A stretch of DNA of 64,000 nucleotides from Fictibacillus phosphorivorans (GCF_001619875.1 NZ_LRFC01000023.1:310001-374000); one strand, 5' to 3'. Numbered from the stretch's first letter, positions 28,043 to 37,326 are shown. Notes: generated from the letters alone by a model not told the origin. Program-made: numbers and translations.

Positions 28043-28087
28043 AGGAGGGTTGGTGGTGGGGTTGGTGGTGGGGGTGGTGGGTTGAAG
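28043..28087 (+). repeat. G-rich low-complexity tract with quadruplex potential
   Basis: Runs of three to five Gs at 28047, 28058, 28070 and 28079 are separated by 8, 8 and 4 bases of TTGGTGGT-type sequence, a local direct repeat. It is far above the local GC content and encodes nothing credible on either strand. Confidence 0.7.
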
Positions 28088-28121
28088 GTAGCCAAGTGGA
28101 TGTCATCGGAGTCGATGTTTG

Positions 28122-28205
28122 TCGAATCGCCTATATTTTTTTATAAACGCTTTATTCGATGTGAAAATCGCTTAATTTAGCTTCAAAATCGCTTAATTAT
28201 CAATT
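28122..28205. repeat. Intergenic array with 21-bp period (AAAATCGCTTAAT type)
   Basis: AAAATCGCTTAATT begins at 28164 and again at 28185. A diverged unit starts at 28143 (ATAAACGCTTTATT) and a weaker one near 28122. The spacing is exactly 21 bases between the three clearest units. The rest of the gap to 28353 is AT-rich with no further feature seen apart from the ribosome binding site. Confidence 0.7.
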
Positions 28206-28353
28206 ATTTTTAACTAATTTTCTCTATAAAGAATTAATTGTGCACAATCTATTATTTTTCTGAATTCTTGTTAACCACAGAGTTCCTTCCACTAAAGGAT
28301 TTTTTAGGTTTTTATCGAATTATGTAGAGGATAAATAGACAAGAGGTGATTGT

Positions 28354-29328
28354 TTGATTAAAAAACCGCGCACTAAGCCACTTAAGCTACTCAAATTGGA
28401 GGTGATTTTACAAAGATTAGTTCACAATCATCCCAATAGTAGTGAACTTCAAAATGAATTAGCCAAATACACAGCTGGATATAGGGGAGAAGCTTCATTA
28501 GACTACCATTTGCATGATCTGGATGAAGATTCCTACATAATCCTGCATGATGTAAGGCTTCCTAGAGATAAAGATAAGCAATACTACTTTCAAATTGATT
28601 GCCTGATCATTCATTTCTCGTTTTGTGTGTTGCTGGAAGTTAAAAACCTGGCGGGTGACCTTTACTTTGATCATCAATTTGATCAAATGAGACGTTCAAA
28701 AAATGGAGTAGACGAAACTTTTCCTGATCCAGTTATTCAAGTTGAGCAACAAAAGGATCATTTTAAAAGATGGTTAAATAGAAATCAGTTTCCGCTAATT
28801 CCACTTCACACCCTCGTTGTTATCACAAACCCTAAATCGTTTATTACGATATCTCCACGTTATGGAAACAAAGCAACCCAAATTATCCGCCCCAAACATC
28901 TAGCCAGGATCATCAATAACCTCCCCAAATTACAAAAACAACTTCTCACCAAGAAAGATATATCGAAAATAACCGCTAGAATATTAAAGCACCATCAACA
29001 ACTTAACACCGACCTTTTGAAGACTTATCATATTAAAGATTCAGATATAAAGACTGGGGTAGCTTGTCCATTCTGCAAACATCTGCCGATGGTCCGTAAA
29101 AAGGGTACATGGTATTGTACAGCATGCTTCAAAAAGTCTAAGGATGCACATATACAAGCTATACAAGATTATGCGATTTTGTTTGATGTAAACGTAAAAA
29201 ACAAGACACTCCGGAATTTTTTGCATGTTCATTCCTCGACCAGCATGAAAAACCTCTTAGAATCCATGGATATCAATCCCAGCGGACCAACAAACTCAGC
29301 AACCTATAAACTTCCTTTTCCAAAATAA
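28354..29328 (+). CDS. NERD-domain protein with C-terminal zinc ribbon
   Basis: Encodes 324 residues. The NERD (nuclease-related) domain spans about 40-150: GYRGEASLDYHL, the acidic residue in YYFQIDCLIIH, and CVLLEVKNLAG, giving a PD-(D/E)XK-like D...ExK pattern. Near residue 235 a Cys4 zinc ribbon follows (CPFCKH...WYCTACFKK). Nuclease activity is a family prediction only. The start is TTG with AAGAGGTGA upstream. It lies between unusual repeat arrays and has no partner gene. Confidence 0.85.
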   Translation: MIKKPRTKPLKLLKLEVILQRLVHNHPNSSELQNELAKYTAGYRGEASLDYHLHDLDEDSYIILHDVRLPRDKDKQYYFQIDCLIIHFSFCVLLEVKNLAGDLYFDHQFDQMRRSKNGVDETFPDPVIQVEQQKDHFKRWLNRNQFPLIPLHTLVVITNPKSFITISPRYGNKATQIIRPKHLARIINNLPKLQKQLLTKKDISKITARILKHHQQLNTDLLKTYHIKDSDIKTGVACPFCKHLPMVRKKGTWYCTACFKKSKDAHIQAIQDYAILFDVNVKNKTLRNFLHVHSSTSMKNLLESMDINPSGPTNSATYKLPFPK

Positions 29329-29419
29329 ATCTTTCACTACTCAACATAATATTATTCTACTCAAATAAAAGTTGAAGCTGACAGTGGGGAAATTTCATTG
29401 TTAGCTTCTTTTCTTAAAC

Positions 29420-29500
29420 ATTTGCACTTTGCAAATAAATCATTTGCAATCTTCAACTGTTATTCAATTAAGATATTTGCATTTTACAACTAAATATTAT
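29420..29500. repeat. Three ATTTGCA repeats at 22- and 33-bp spacing
   Basis: ATTTGCA begins at 29420, 29442 and 29475, and each is followed by a similar TTxxCAA..AAAT segment. The first unit also contains TTTGCA/TGCAAA dyad symmetry. It occupies the gap between the NERD gene and the terminator of the next gene. Confidence 0.55.
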
Positions 29501-29503
29501 TTA

Positions 29504-29536
29504 ACTAAAAAGATGGCTACAACTTGCAGCCATCTA
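29504..29536 (-). terminator. Terminator of the quinone oxidoreductase gene
   Basis: On the minus strand AGATGGCT pairs with AGCCATCT around nine bases, followed by TTTTTAG. Confidence 0.88.
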
Positions 29537-29558
29537 ATGTTTAGCCTATTAATTTCAT

Positions 29559-30521
29559 TTAAGGAATCAACAAAATCTTCCCAGAACTTTTTCTGCTTTC
29601 CAAATATTCATGTGCTTTTGCACCTTCACTTAGAGAGAAGGAAGTCTCGGTTATTTTCAGATCACCGTTCTTAATCCACTCAAACAACTCGCTTGAACGC
29701 TTTACACGTTCTTCATGTGAGGTGAGTACGTTCCATAAATCCCCGCCAGTTAACGTCTTAGAAGTGTCCATGAGCATACGTGGATCAATTGATACGGGAT
29801 CTCCACCAGCCATTCCGAAGAACACAACTGTTCCTCCAATCCGTGTAACTTCAAAACTATCCATTAGGGTAGAGCCGACAGATTCATAAACAACATCGAC
29901 ACCTTTACCGGCAGTTTCATTTAATACGGATTCTTTCCAACTATCGTTATATAAGAATACTAAATCAGCACCTGCGCTCAAAGCCACCTGACGCTTTTCT
30001 TCAGAAGATGTCAAACCAATCACTTTTCCGCCTAATCGTTTTATGATTTGAGTGAGCAGCTGTCCAACACCACCGGCAGCCGCATGTACTAGTGCAACGT
30101 CACTTTTTTTAATAGAAAAGCTGTCTTTTGTTAAATAATGTGCAGTCAAACCTTGTAACAAGAGAGAAGCAGCTGATTCATATGTTACACCTTCAGGGAT
30201 GGGAATCGCTTTTTCACTCGGCACAGCAACCAGCTCTGCATTTGCTGCAGGTACATCTGCAAAGGCTACACGCTCACCAACAGATACACCGCTTACTTGA
30301 GAACCTACTTTCTTAACGATTCCAGCTCCTTCATAACCAAGAATATAGGGCGGCTGTCCTTCAAGATGGTAGTTTCCTTTCCTTCTATAAACATCAGCAA
30401 AGTTTAAACCGATTGCTTTCATTTCTAACAAAATGTCATCTGGACCAATAACAGGGTCGTTTATTTCACGGTACTTTAACACTTCTGGTCCGCCAAATTG
30501 ATCAAATACTAGTGCTTTCAT
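29559..30521 (-). CDS. Zinc-independent quinone oxidoreductase (MDR superfamily)
   Basis: Encodes 320 residues. An alcohol-dehydrogenase-like N-terminal domain (GPEVLKYREINDP, GLNFADVYRRKGNY, GYEGAGIV) precedes a Rossmann domain AAAGGVGQLLTQIIKRLGGKVIG. Catalytic and structural zinc cysteines are lacking, which places it with NADPH:quinone reductases. The start at 30521 is chosen for GGAGG upstream and the canonical MKALVFDQFGGPEV opening; another ATG lies six codons earlier. It is a single-gene unit. Confidence 0.88.
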   Translation of the reverse strand: MKALVFDQFGGPEVLKYREINDPVIGPDDILLEMKAIGLNFADVYRRKGNYHLEGQPPYILGYEGAGIVKKVGSQVSGVSVGERVAFADVPAANAELVAVPSEKAIPIPEGVTYESAASLLLQGLTAHYLTKDSFSIKKSDVALVHAAAGGVGQLLTQIIKRLGGKVIGLTSSEEKRQVALSAGADLVFLYNDSWKESVLNETAGKGVDVVYESVGSTLMDSFEVTRIGGTVVFFGMAGGDPVSIDPRMLMDTSKTLTGGDLWNVLTSHEERVKRSSELFEWIKNGDLKITETSFSLSEGAKAHEYLESRKSSGKILLIP

Positions 30522-30614
30522 ATAGTAAAAAGCCTCCATTCTCTAAAACTCTCTTACCTATAGTAACCGATTTCAATTTAGGAATGCTAAGGAAAAAGCT
30601 TAGAGGAAATGAAT

Positions 30615-30643
30615 TTGACAGATAACGTGCGGCACATTATGAT
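30615..30643 (+). promoter_or_regulatory. Sigma-A promoter for the DUF6501-like gene
   Basis: A perfect TTGACA and TATGAT are 17 bases apart, 35 bases before the start codon. Confidence 0.8.
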
Positions 30644-30677
30644 TTAACAAAAGAATTTCATTAAGGAGAGAAACATC

Positions 30678-30878
30678 ATGATCCATTTAGAGTGGGGTAA
30701 CCGACCAACAATCCGAGAAATTAAATGTGTGCACACTGACGCTAAGAAGTATATGGTCAATCGTGCTTTAACAGCCGGAAAAACATATGAATTAAAAAAT
30801 GAAACAGAAGAGTTTTATTTCGTTGTTGATAACACTGGTAAAGTAGGCGGATACTACAAGGAATATTTCGAAGGGTAA
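30678..30878 (+). CDS. Small conserved protein, DUF6501-like
   Basis: A 66-residue soluble beta-rich protein (CVHTDAKKYMVNRALTAGKTYELKNETEEFYFVVDNTGKVGGYYKEYF with a WGN-type start). I recall similar Bacillus proteins under DUF6501; that label is moderate. AAGGAGAG precedes the ATG, a strong promoter lies upstream and a terminator follows, so it is a well-expressed single gene of unknown function. Confidence 0.78.
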   Translation: MIHLEWGNRPTIREIKCVHTDAKKYMVNRALTAGKTYELKNETEEFYFVVDNTGKVGGYYKEYFEG

Positions 30879-30889
30879 AAGTTATTAGA

Positions 30890-30916
30890 AAAGCCTGACT
30901 CTATGAGCCAGGCTTC
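30890..30916. terminator. Bidirectional terminator
   Basis: AAGCCTG/CAGGCTT arms with inner CTC/GAG pairing lie between convergent genes. Confidence 0.82.
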
Positions 30917-30920
30917 TCCT

Positions 30921-31997
30921 TTATGAATGAATTTTCGTTTTTTTGTTTAAAAGCGCGTCCATGAATTCATGGAATTCAGGGATGTTCATCTGTTGAGCTG
31001 AGTCAGATAACGCTACAGCAGGATCAGGGTGGACTTCAGCCATAACCGCATCAGCACCAATCGCCATAGCTGCTTTTGCAGCAGGGAGGAGAAGATCTTT
31101 TCGACCTGTGGAATGTGTTACATCTACAACTACCGGAAGATGCGTTTCCTTCTTAAGAATTGGAACTGCTGAAATATCCAGTGTGTTGCGAGTTGCTCGC
31201 TCGTACGTACGGATTCCGCGCTCACAAAGTATGACTTGAGAGTTTCCTTGAGCGAGGATGTATTCTGCAGCGTACATGAACTCTTCAATTGTAGCGGCAA
31301 GTCCACGCTTAAGTAATACAGGTTTGTTGACAGAGCCAGCAGCTTTTAAGAGATCAAAGTTTTGCATGTTACGTGCACCGATTTGAATCACATCAACATA
31401 GTCTAAAGCCATCTCGATATCATTTGGGTTTAGAATTTCACTCACTACCGCAAGCTGATGTTCGTCTGCTGCTTTTCGCAGTATCTTTAATCCTTCTAGG
31501 CCGAGCCCTTGGAAATCGTAAGGAGACGTACGTGGTTTGAACGCACCGCCTCGGATTAATGTTAATCCTTTTTCAGCAATTACTTCTGCAACTTTTTTTA
31601 CTTGTTCGTAACTTTCTACCGCACATGGACCCATGATGAAATGGGGATTACCGTCACCAATTTTTTCACCTTTTACATTTACAATTGTATCTTCAGGTTT
31701 CTTTTTACGAGATACAAGCAATGCTTTTCGGTTATCATCTTTTTGCAACTCTAAGCTTGCTTTAAAGATTTGTTTGAAAATATGCTGAACCGTTGATGTT
31801 TCAAACGGGCCATCGTTATGAGAAGCGATAAGATCTAATAGCTCCCTTTCTCTTACAGGATCAAAGCGTTTAACACCTTGCATTTCCTTTAACTTCCCGA
31901 TTTGTTGGGCAACATTTCCTCGTTCATTTAAAAGCTCTAAAATTTTTAATGAGATCTCATCCATTTGTTTTCGTAAGTCTACTAATTCGTTTGACAT
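30921..31997 (-). CDS. aroF: Bifunctional chorismate mutase / DAHP synthase
   Basis: Encodes 358 residues. An AroQ-type chorismate mutase domain (about 1-85: [23 protein letters not shown]) is fused to a type I-beta DAHP synthase ([47 protein letters not shown]). It makes 3-deoxy-D-arabino-heptulosonate 7-phosphate, the entry to the shikimate pathway. The mutase domain gives feedback control by chorismate and prephenate in Bacillus. It is called aroA in B. subtilis nomenclature. GGGAGG precedes the ATG. It is divergent from aroC. Confidence 0.95.
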   Translation of the reverse strand: MSNELVDLRKQMDEISLKILELLNERGNVAQQIGKLKEMQGVKRFDPVRERELLDLIASHNDGPFETSTVQHIFKQIFKASLELQKDDNRKALLVSRKKKPEDTIVNVKGEKIGDGNPHFIMGPCAVESYEQVKKVAEVIAEKGLTLIRGGAFKPRTSPYDFQGLGLEGLKILRKAADEHQLAVVSEILNPNDIEMALDYVDVIQIGARNMQNFDLLKAAGSVNKPVLLKRGLAATIEEFMYAAEYILAQGNSQVILCERGIRTYERATRNTLDISAVPILKKETHLPVVVDVTHSTGRKDLLLPAAKAAMAIGADAVMAEVHPDPAVALSDSAQQMNIPEFHEFMDALLNKKTKIHS

Positions 31998-32080
31998 GTG
32001 CGGTTCCTCCCCATATTTACACTATTTTTTAGTTCCTATATCGCGGCCGCTCATAGGTTTATTTTTATACATAATCACAT

Positions 32081-32110
32081 AGACACTTTCGCGCTTTAAA
32101 GCGTGTGTCT
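32081..32110. promoter_or_regulatory. Dyad upstream of aroF
   Basis: AGACAC and GTGTCT flank a perfect 12-base palindrome CGCTTTAAAGCG. There is no T-run on either strand, so an operator is likelier than a terminator. It sits about 85 bases before the DAHP synthase start. Confidence 0.45.
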
Positions 32111-32210
32111 CATAAAGTATTGTTTGTAACTTTAAAGGGATTTCAAAAGAATGTCAAGTACTTATCAGAAAAAAGTTTAAATTAATTTTTCGACAGGTTC
32201 ATTTGGTTCT

Positions 32211-32239
32211 TTGACATATAGATGAAGCTGTTGTAAATT
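32211..32239 (+). promoter_or_regulatory. Sigma-A promoter for the aroC T-box transcript
   Basis: TTGACA and TAAATT are 17 bases apart. A long inverted repeat begins inside the -10 region. Confidence 0.6.
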
Positions 32240-32279
32240 TTAAGAAAAATGAATGAATTCCCTTTACAACAGCGCTTCA
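32223..32279. promoter_or_regulatory. Long inverted repeat overlapping the aroC promoter
   Basis: GCTGTTGTAAA (32227-32237) and TTTACAACAGC (32263-32273) are perfect inverted repeats. GAAG and CTTC extend them outside a small bulge. There is no T-run after either arm. Confidence 0.6.
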
Positions 32280-32334
32280 ACGTGCTAAAACTGTTTATAA
32301 CTTTATAAAATCAATTGCAATGATAGAACAACAG

Positions 32335-32538
32335 TAGTGGAATGGTTCCCTGTTATTAGAGAGCTGATGGTGGTGCAAATCAGTACACAGCCTTTCACGA
32401 ATTACAATTCTTGAGCATGCTTTTTTAAAAGCCGGAATAATTTCCGTTATGACAATGAAGGTGGCAGAGCACTAGTCTTTGCTGTCAGGGTGGTACCGCG
32501 ATATCAATTCGTCCCTGCTTATTAGCAGGGATTTTTTT
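32335..32538 (+). promoter_or_regulatory. T-box riboswitch leader of the aromatic operon
   Basis: CAGGGTGGTACCGCG (32486-32500) is the T-box, and its CAGGG can pair with the terminator 5' arm. The terminator is TCCCTGCT/AGCAGGGA (32512-32531) with seven Ts. Stem I features include AGAGAGCTGATGGTGGTGC and AATCAGTA. The specifier region GAATTACAATTCTTGAG contains TAC (Tyr) and TTC (Phe); the choice between them is undecided by eye. Confidence 0.9.
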
Positions 32539-32668
32539 GTACCCTCAAAAAGGTTATCTTTCTTTCAGGATGATTTTCGCCACAACAGTGAGTTTAGTGC
32601 GATTAGGGCAACTCCACTGAAAAGGTTTGGCGTTATACAACAAAAAAGGCTAATAGGAGGAATTATGA

Positions 32669-33838
32669 ATGAGATATTTAACAGCGGGGGAATCCCACGG
32701 CCCTCAACTAACAACAATCATTGAAGGTGTACCAGCAGGATTGCCTCTTTTAGCTGAAGATATAAATGAGGAGCTTGGAAGAAGACAAAAAGGACATGGA
32801 AGAGGCCGCCGTATGCAGATTGAAAAAGATCAGGTCCAGATCTTAAGCGGTGTACGCCATGGAGTAACCCTCGGTTCACCGATTACACTCGTAGTTGAAA
32901 ACAAAGATTTTACCCATTGGACTAAGATAATGGGAGCTGAACCACTTGAGGACGAAAATGCAGAAGTAAAACGTGTTATTTCAAGACCTCGACCGGGACA
33001 TGCTGACTTAAACGGCGCGATTAAATACAATCATCGGGATATGAGAAATGTTCTTGAACGCTCTTCGGCACGTGAAACAACAGTAAGGGTAGCAGCAGGG
33101 GCAGTGGCAAAGAAGATTCTTAAAGAACTTGGCGTTCAAATTGGCGGGCATGTTCTCGAAATTGGCGGAGTAAAAGCCGAGTACACAACGTATGAAACAC
33201 TAAACGAACTTCGTGAAAAAACAGAAGCTTCTCCGGTAAGATGTTTAGATGAAAACGCAGAAAAAGTCATGATGGATGCGATTGACAAAGCAAAAGAAAA
33301 CGGTGATTCCATCGGTGGAATTGTTGAAGTGATCGCTGAAGGTATGCCTGTTGGAGTAGGAAGCTACACACATTACGACAATAAACTGGATGCCAAACTC
33401 GCAGCAGCTATCATGAGCATCAATGCGTTTAAAGGTGCAGAGATCGGTATTGGCTTTGAAGCAGCTAGAAAACCTGGAAGTGAAGTCCATGATGAGATTG
33501 AATGGGACATCGAACATGGTTATACACGTAAAACGAATAATGCAGGCGGTTTTGAAGGCGGTATGACGACAGGGATGCCAGTAGTGGTTCGTGGTGTGAT
33601 GAAGCCGATTCCAACTCTATACAAGCCGCTTAAAAGCGTTAATATTGAAACAAAAGAAGTTTTCGCAGCGAGCATTGAACGTTCCGACAGCTGTGCTGTT
33701 CCTGCAGCAAGCGTTGTAGCAGAATCCGTTGTTGCTTGGGAACTTGCAAGTGCTCTCGTTCAGCAATTCGGCCAAGATAACATGGAGTTGATCAAGAATA
33801 ATATTGCTGCACATCAAGAACGTGCAAGGGTGTTTTAA
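32669..33838 (+). CDS. aroC: Chorismate synthase
   Basis: Converts EPSP to chorismate using reduced FMN. Encodes 389 residues; [48 protein letters not shown] and [15 protein letters not shown] are the family signatures. It is aroF in B. subtilis nomenclature. ATAGGAGG lies eight bases before the ATG; another ATG four bases upstream is out of frame. First gene of the operon, its stop is directly followed by the aroB start. Confidence 0.96.
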   Translation: MRYLTAGESHGPQLTTIIEGVPAGLPLLAEDINEELGRRQKGHGRGRRMQIEKDQVQILSGVRHGVTLGSPITLVVENKDFTHWTKIMGAEPLEDENAEVKRVISRPRPGHADLNGAIKYNHRDMRNVLERSSARETTVRVAAGAVAKKILKELGVQIGGHVLEIGGVKAEYTTYETLNELREKTEASPVRCLDENAEKVMMDAIDKAKENGDSIGGIVEVIAEGMPVGVGSYTHYDNKLDAKLAAAIMSINAFKGAEIGIGFEAARKPGSEVHDEIEWDIEHGYTRKTNNAGGFEGGMTTGMPVVVRGVMKPIPTLYKPLKSVNIETKEVFAASIERSDSCAVPAASVVAESVVAWELASALVQQFGQDNMELIKNNIAAHQERARVF

Positions 33839-34912
33839 ATGAACACTATACAAATCACAACACCATCAAAAAACTATTCTGTTTTTATTGGTGAGAACGC
33901 GATTTTAAAGCTTAATAGTGTGTTAGAAAACTTAAATCCCTCTCCAAAAAATCTACTAATCATAACAGATGAAAATGTAGGGAGACTTTATTTAGATAAA
34001 GTTAAAGATATAATTGGTGAATCTTTTTCTTACGAGACGATTCAAATACAGGCAGGGGACAACCAAAAATCGTTTGAAAACTATTATGCCTGTCAGAGTT
34101 TTGCTCTGGCTAAAGGATTGGATCGAACTTCTGTTGTACTTGCCCTTGGCGGGGGAATGATAGGTGATCTTGCTGGTTTTGTAGCTGGCACCTATATGAG
34201 AGGCATCCGTTTTATACAGCTGCCAACTACGATTCTTGCACATGATAGTGCTGTCGGTGGTAAGACTGGAATTAATCATCCAGAAGGAAAAAACATGATT
34301 GGCGTTTTTCATCAGCCTGAAGCCGTCATCTATTCAACTGATTTTCTAGCAACTTTACCTCAGCATGAAAAGAGATCGGGCTTTGCAGAGGTAATCAAAC
34401 ACGCATTGATAGCTGATAAAAAATTGCATGATTCATTGCGTCAAAATGTTCGAAACATAGATGATTTATCAGGTGACTCTCTGTTACAAGCACTCAATAG
34501 AGGAATCGAAATTAAAAACGAAATCGTTTCACAAGACGAAACAGAAAAAGGGATAAGAGCATTTTTAAACTTTGGTCATACACTTGGCCATGCCATAGAA
34601 GGTGAACTTCAATACAAAGGGATTACACATGGTGAAGCTGTTGCACATGGCATGGTTTTTGCCCTATCACTTAATGAAAACACTGAACAGATCGGAAATG
34701 AATTAAGGAATTGGCTGAAATCTTTAGGGTACCCACCATTGCCTAAAACGTTATCCGTTTCTTCACTAATCAACCGAATGAAAAAGGATAAAAAGGCTGA
34801 AAAAGGATTGATTCAAATGGTACTGCTTAAGGAATTAGAAAAACCATATCTGTCCTCTTACCAGGCGGAAAATTTAGAAATTAAACTAAGCGCTTTTTTG
34901 AATGGAAATTAA
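33839..34912 (+). CDS. aroB: 3-dehydroquinate synthase
   Basis: Cyclises DAHP to 3-dehydroquinate with NAD+ and a divalent metal. Encodes 357 residues; ALGGGMIGDLAGFVAGTYMRGIRFIQLPTT, DSAVGGKTGINHPEGKN, and FGHTLGHAIE with metal-binding His and Glu are present. The ATG abuts the aroC stop with no gap, so coupling is expected; no clear separate binding site is needed. Confidence 0.95.
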   Translation: MNTIQITTPSKNYSVFIGENAILKLNSVLENLNPSPKNLLIITDENVGRLYLDKVKDIIGESFSYETIQIQAGDNQKSFENYYACQSFALAKGLDRTSVVLALGGGMIGDLAGFVAGTYMRGIRFIQLPTTILAHDSAVGGKTGINHPEGKNMIGVFHQPEAVIYSTDFLATLPQHEKRSGFAEVIKHALIADKKLHDSLRQNVRNIDDLSGDSLLQALNRGIEIKNEIVSQDETEKGIRAFLNFGHTLGHAIEGELQYKGITHGEAVAHGMVFALSLNENTEQIGNELRNWLKSLGYPPLPKTLSVSSLINRMKKDKKAEKGLIQMVLLKELEKPYLSSYQAENLEIKLSAFLNGN

Positions 34913-34928
34913 AAAGGAGCAGTTCATT

Positions 34929-36026
34929 ATGAAAAACGTCTTACTAATAGGGGTTGGATTGATCGGAGGTTCGATCGCTCTATCTATAAAAAAAGAAAAC
35001 GATGTAATGATCTTCGGGTATGACGTTTATACGGAGAGCAGTGAAACGGCTAAAAAGCTAGGAGTCATAGACGAGGTTGTAAGAAATGTTGAAGAGAAAG
35101 CTGCAACCGCCGATCTCATCATTATCGCAACACCGGTTGAAGAAACATTAAAGGTAATGGATCGGTTAGCATCCATTTCTCCTGCCATAGAAGCTCTCGT
35201 CATGGATGTAGGCAGTACGAAGAACTCCATCATGTCGAAAGCAGAAGATCTAGCCGCTAAAGGACTTCGTTTTATTGGAGGACACCCAATGGCTGGATCT
35301 CACAAAACTGGAGTAGAGAGTGCAAAGGCTCACTTATTGGAAAATGCTTTTTATTTTCTAACACCAAATTCTATCACTTCAGAAAAAGATGTTGATGAAG
35401 CAAAAGATTGGCTAAAAGGTACACGTGCCAAATTTTTAGTCTCAGAACCAGACGAACATGATTTTCTTACGGGTATCGTTAGTCATTTTCCGCATTTAGT
35501 CGCTTCAAGCCTCGTCAGGATCACTAAAAATCATGCAGTTGACAAGCCTTTAATTCAGCAGCTTGCAGCAGGCGGTTTTCGCGATATTACCAGAATTGCA
35601 TCGAGCTCTCCAAAAATGTGGAGTGATATTGTAAGTCAAAACAAATCCCACCTTCTAGACCTTTTGCACGAGTGGAAAAAAGAAATGGATGAGGTCATTC
35701 GTTTTGTGGAAAACGGAGATCAAACAGAACTCTTTCATTATTTTGATAGTGCAAAGTCATTTCGTGATTCACTCCCTGTTCGTTCTAAAGGAGCGATTCA
35801 TCCATTTTCAGATCTTTATGTTGATATCTTAGATCGAATAGGAGCTCTATCCCATATTACAGCTCTTTTAGCACAGTCAAAAATCAACATAATCAACTTA
35901 AGCATTCTTGAAGTAAGAGAAGGGCTGAATGCTGTTCTTCGTTTAAGCTTTCAAGATGATAACGATCGTGATCAAGCACAATATATTCTACAAAATGAAG
36001 ACTATTTAACTCATATTACGTTATAA
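34929..36026 (+). CDS. tyrA: Prephenate dehydrogenase with ACT domain
   Basis: Oxidatively decarboxylates prephenate to 4-hydroxyphenylpyruvate for tyrosine. Encodes 365 residues. The Rossmann start is [30 protein letters not shown] carries the catalytic His, and [12 protein letters not shown] follows. A C-terminal ACT domain (about 295-365) is probably the site of tyrosine feedback. AAAGGAG lies before the ATG at 34929; an earlier in-frame ATG at 34902 lacks a site. In B. subtilis trp, aroH and hisC genes separate aroB from tyrA; here they are missing. Confidence 0.94.
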   Translation: MKNVLLIGVGLIGGSIALSIKKENDVMIFGYDVYTESSETAKKLGVIDEVVRNVEEKAATADLIIIATPVEETLKVMDRLASISPAIEALVMDVGSTKNSIMSKAEDLAAKGLRFIGGHPMAGSHKTGVESAKAHLLENAFYFLTPNSITSEKDVDEAKDWLKGTRAKFLVSEPDEHDFLTGIVSHFPHLVASSLVRITKNHAVDKPLIQQLAAGGFRDITRIASSSPKMWSDIVSQNKSHLLDLLHEWKKEMDEVIRFVENGDQTELFHYFDSAKSFRDSLPVRSKGAIHPFSDLYVDILDRIGALSHITALLAQSKINIINLSILEVREGLNAVLRLSFQDDNDRDQAQYILQNEDYLTHITL

Positions 36027-36042
36027 GAAGGAGGCACTTGAT

Positions 36043-37326
36043 ATGGAAAAGCACTTAAAACCTATTTTGGCATTAAACGGAACAATTACAGTGCCTGGTG
36101 ACAAATCAATCTCTCATCGAGCGGTCATGTTTGGATCGATTGCAGACGGCCAAACGACCATAAATGGTTTTCTGACAGGAGAGGATTGTTTAAGCACGAT
36201 CTCTTGTTTCAAGAAGCTCGGTGTACACATACAGCAAGATGGTGAGAAAGTAACTGTAGAAGGAAAGGGACTCGCAGGTTTGAATCCTTCTTCAGAAGAT
36301 CTGTATGTAGGTAATTCTGGCACAACCATTCGTCTTATGCTCGGCATACTGGCTAACACACCTTTTACATCTACTCTAACAGGTGATGATTCTATTGCAA
36401 AAAGACCGATGAACCGCGTCACACAGCCATTGATGCAAATGGGAGCCTTAATCGATGGCAATGATTCAGGAAATAAAGTACCTCTACAGATACAGGGTGG
36501 AAGAACAAAAGGGATTCAATACACTTCACCGATAGCAAGTGCACAAGTAAAGTCTGCTATCATCCTAGCTGGCCTCGAAGGAGAAGGAATAACTTCTGTT
36601 AAAGAACCCGTTAAATCACGTGATCATACAGAAAGAATGCTTGAAGCGTTTGGAGTAAAAGTGGAAAATGACGGATTAACCGTTTCTGTTGAGGGTGGAC
36701 AGAAATTAACAGGCACTCATATTGAAGTACCAGGAGATATTTCTTCGGCCGCCTTTTTCATAGTAGCAGGAGCTATCGTTCCTAATAGCGAAATTACCCT
36801 AAAAAAAGTAGGATTAAATCCAACGCGTACAGGAATTCTAGATGTTCTAGAAGCTATGGGAGCGGATGTATCGTATGAAAATGTGAATCATGATGCATCT
36901 GAACCGTATGGAGACTTACTTATAAAGACTTCTTCTTTAAAAGGGACCACCATTAAAGGAGATCTGATTCCTCGTTTAATCGACGAGATTCCAATTATTG
37001 CCCTAGCTGCTACACAGGCAGAAGGACAAACCATTATACAAGATGCTCATGAGTTGCGAGTAAAAGAAACAGACCGTATCAAAACCGTTGTGAATGAACT
37101 GAAAAAAATGGGTGCCGATATTGAAGCAACAGAAGACGGGATGATCATTAACGGAAAAACACCTTTACATGGGGCTTCTGTCCAAAGCTACGGTGATCAC
37201 CGAATTGGGATGATGTTAAGCATAGCTTCTTGTATCGCAGAAGGTGAAACCACATTAACTAATAGTGAAGCCATCGCGGTTTCTTATCCAACTTTTTTCG
37301 AGCAGCTGAAGACTCTTGCAAACTGA
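36043..37326 (+). CDS. aroA: 3-phosphoshikimate 1-carboxyvinyltransferase (EPSP synthase)
   Basis: Joins shikimate 3-phosphate and phosphoenolpyruvate. Encodes 427 residues; [42 protein letters not shown], and [19 protein letters not shown] near the C-terminus are present. It is called aroE in B. subtilis. AAGGAGG seven bases before the ATG. Last gene of the aromatic operon, followed by a strong terminator. Confidence 0.96.
   Translation: MEKHLKPILALNGTITVPGDKSISHRAVMFGSIADGQTTINGFLTGEDCLSTISCFKKLGVHIQQDGEKVTVEGKGLAGLNPSSEDLYVGNSGTTIRLMLGILANTPFTSTLTGDDSIAKRPMNRVTQPLMQMGALIDGNDSGNKVPLQIQGGRTKGIQYTSPIASAQVKSAIILAGLEGEGITSVKEPVKSRDHTERMLEAFGVKVENDGLTVSVEGGQKLTGTHIEVPGDISSAAFFIVAGAIVPNSEITLKKVGLNPTRTGILDVLEAMGADVSYENVNHDASEPYGDLLIKTSSLKGTTIKGDLIPRLIDEIPIIALAATQAEGQTIIQDAHELRVKETDRIKTVVNELKKMGADIEATEDGMIINGKTPLHGASVQSYGDHRIGMMLSIASCIAEGETTLTNSEAIAVSYPTFFEQLKTLAN

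Noticed and set aside
27903-28106. Minus-strand frame rich in His and Pro
   Set aside because: It is a translation of the G-rich tract and the terminator, not a gene.
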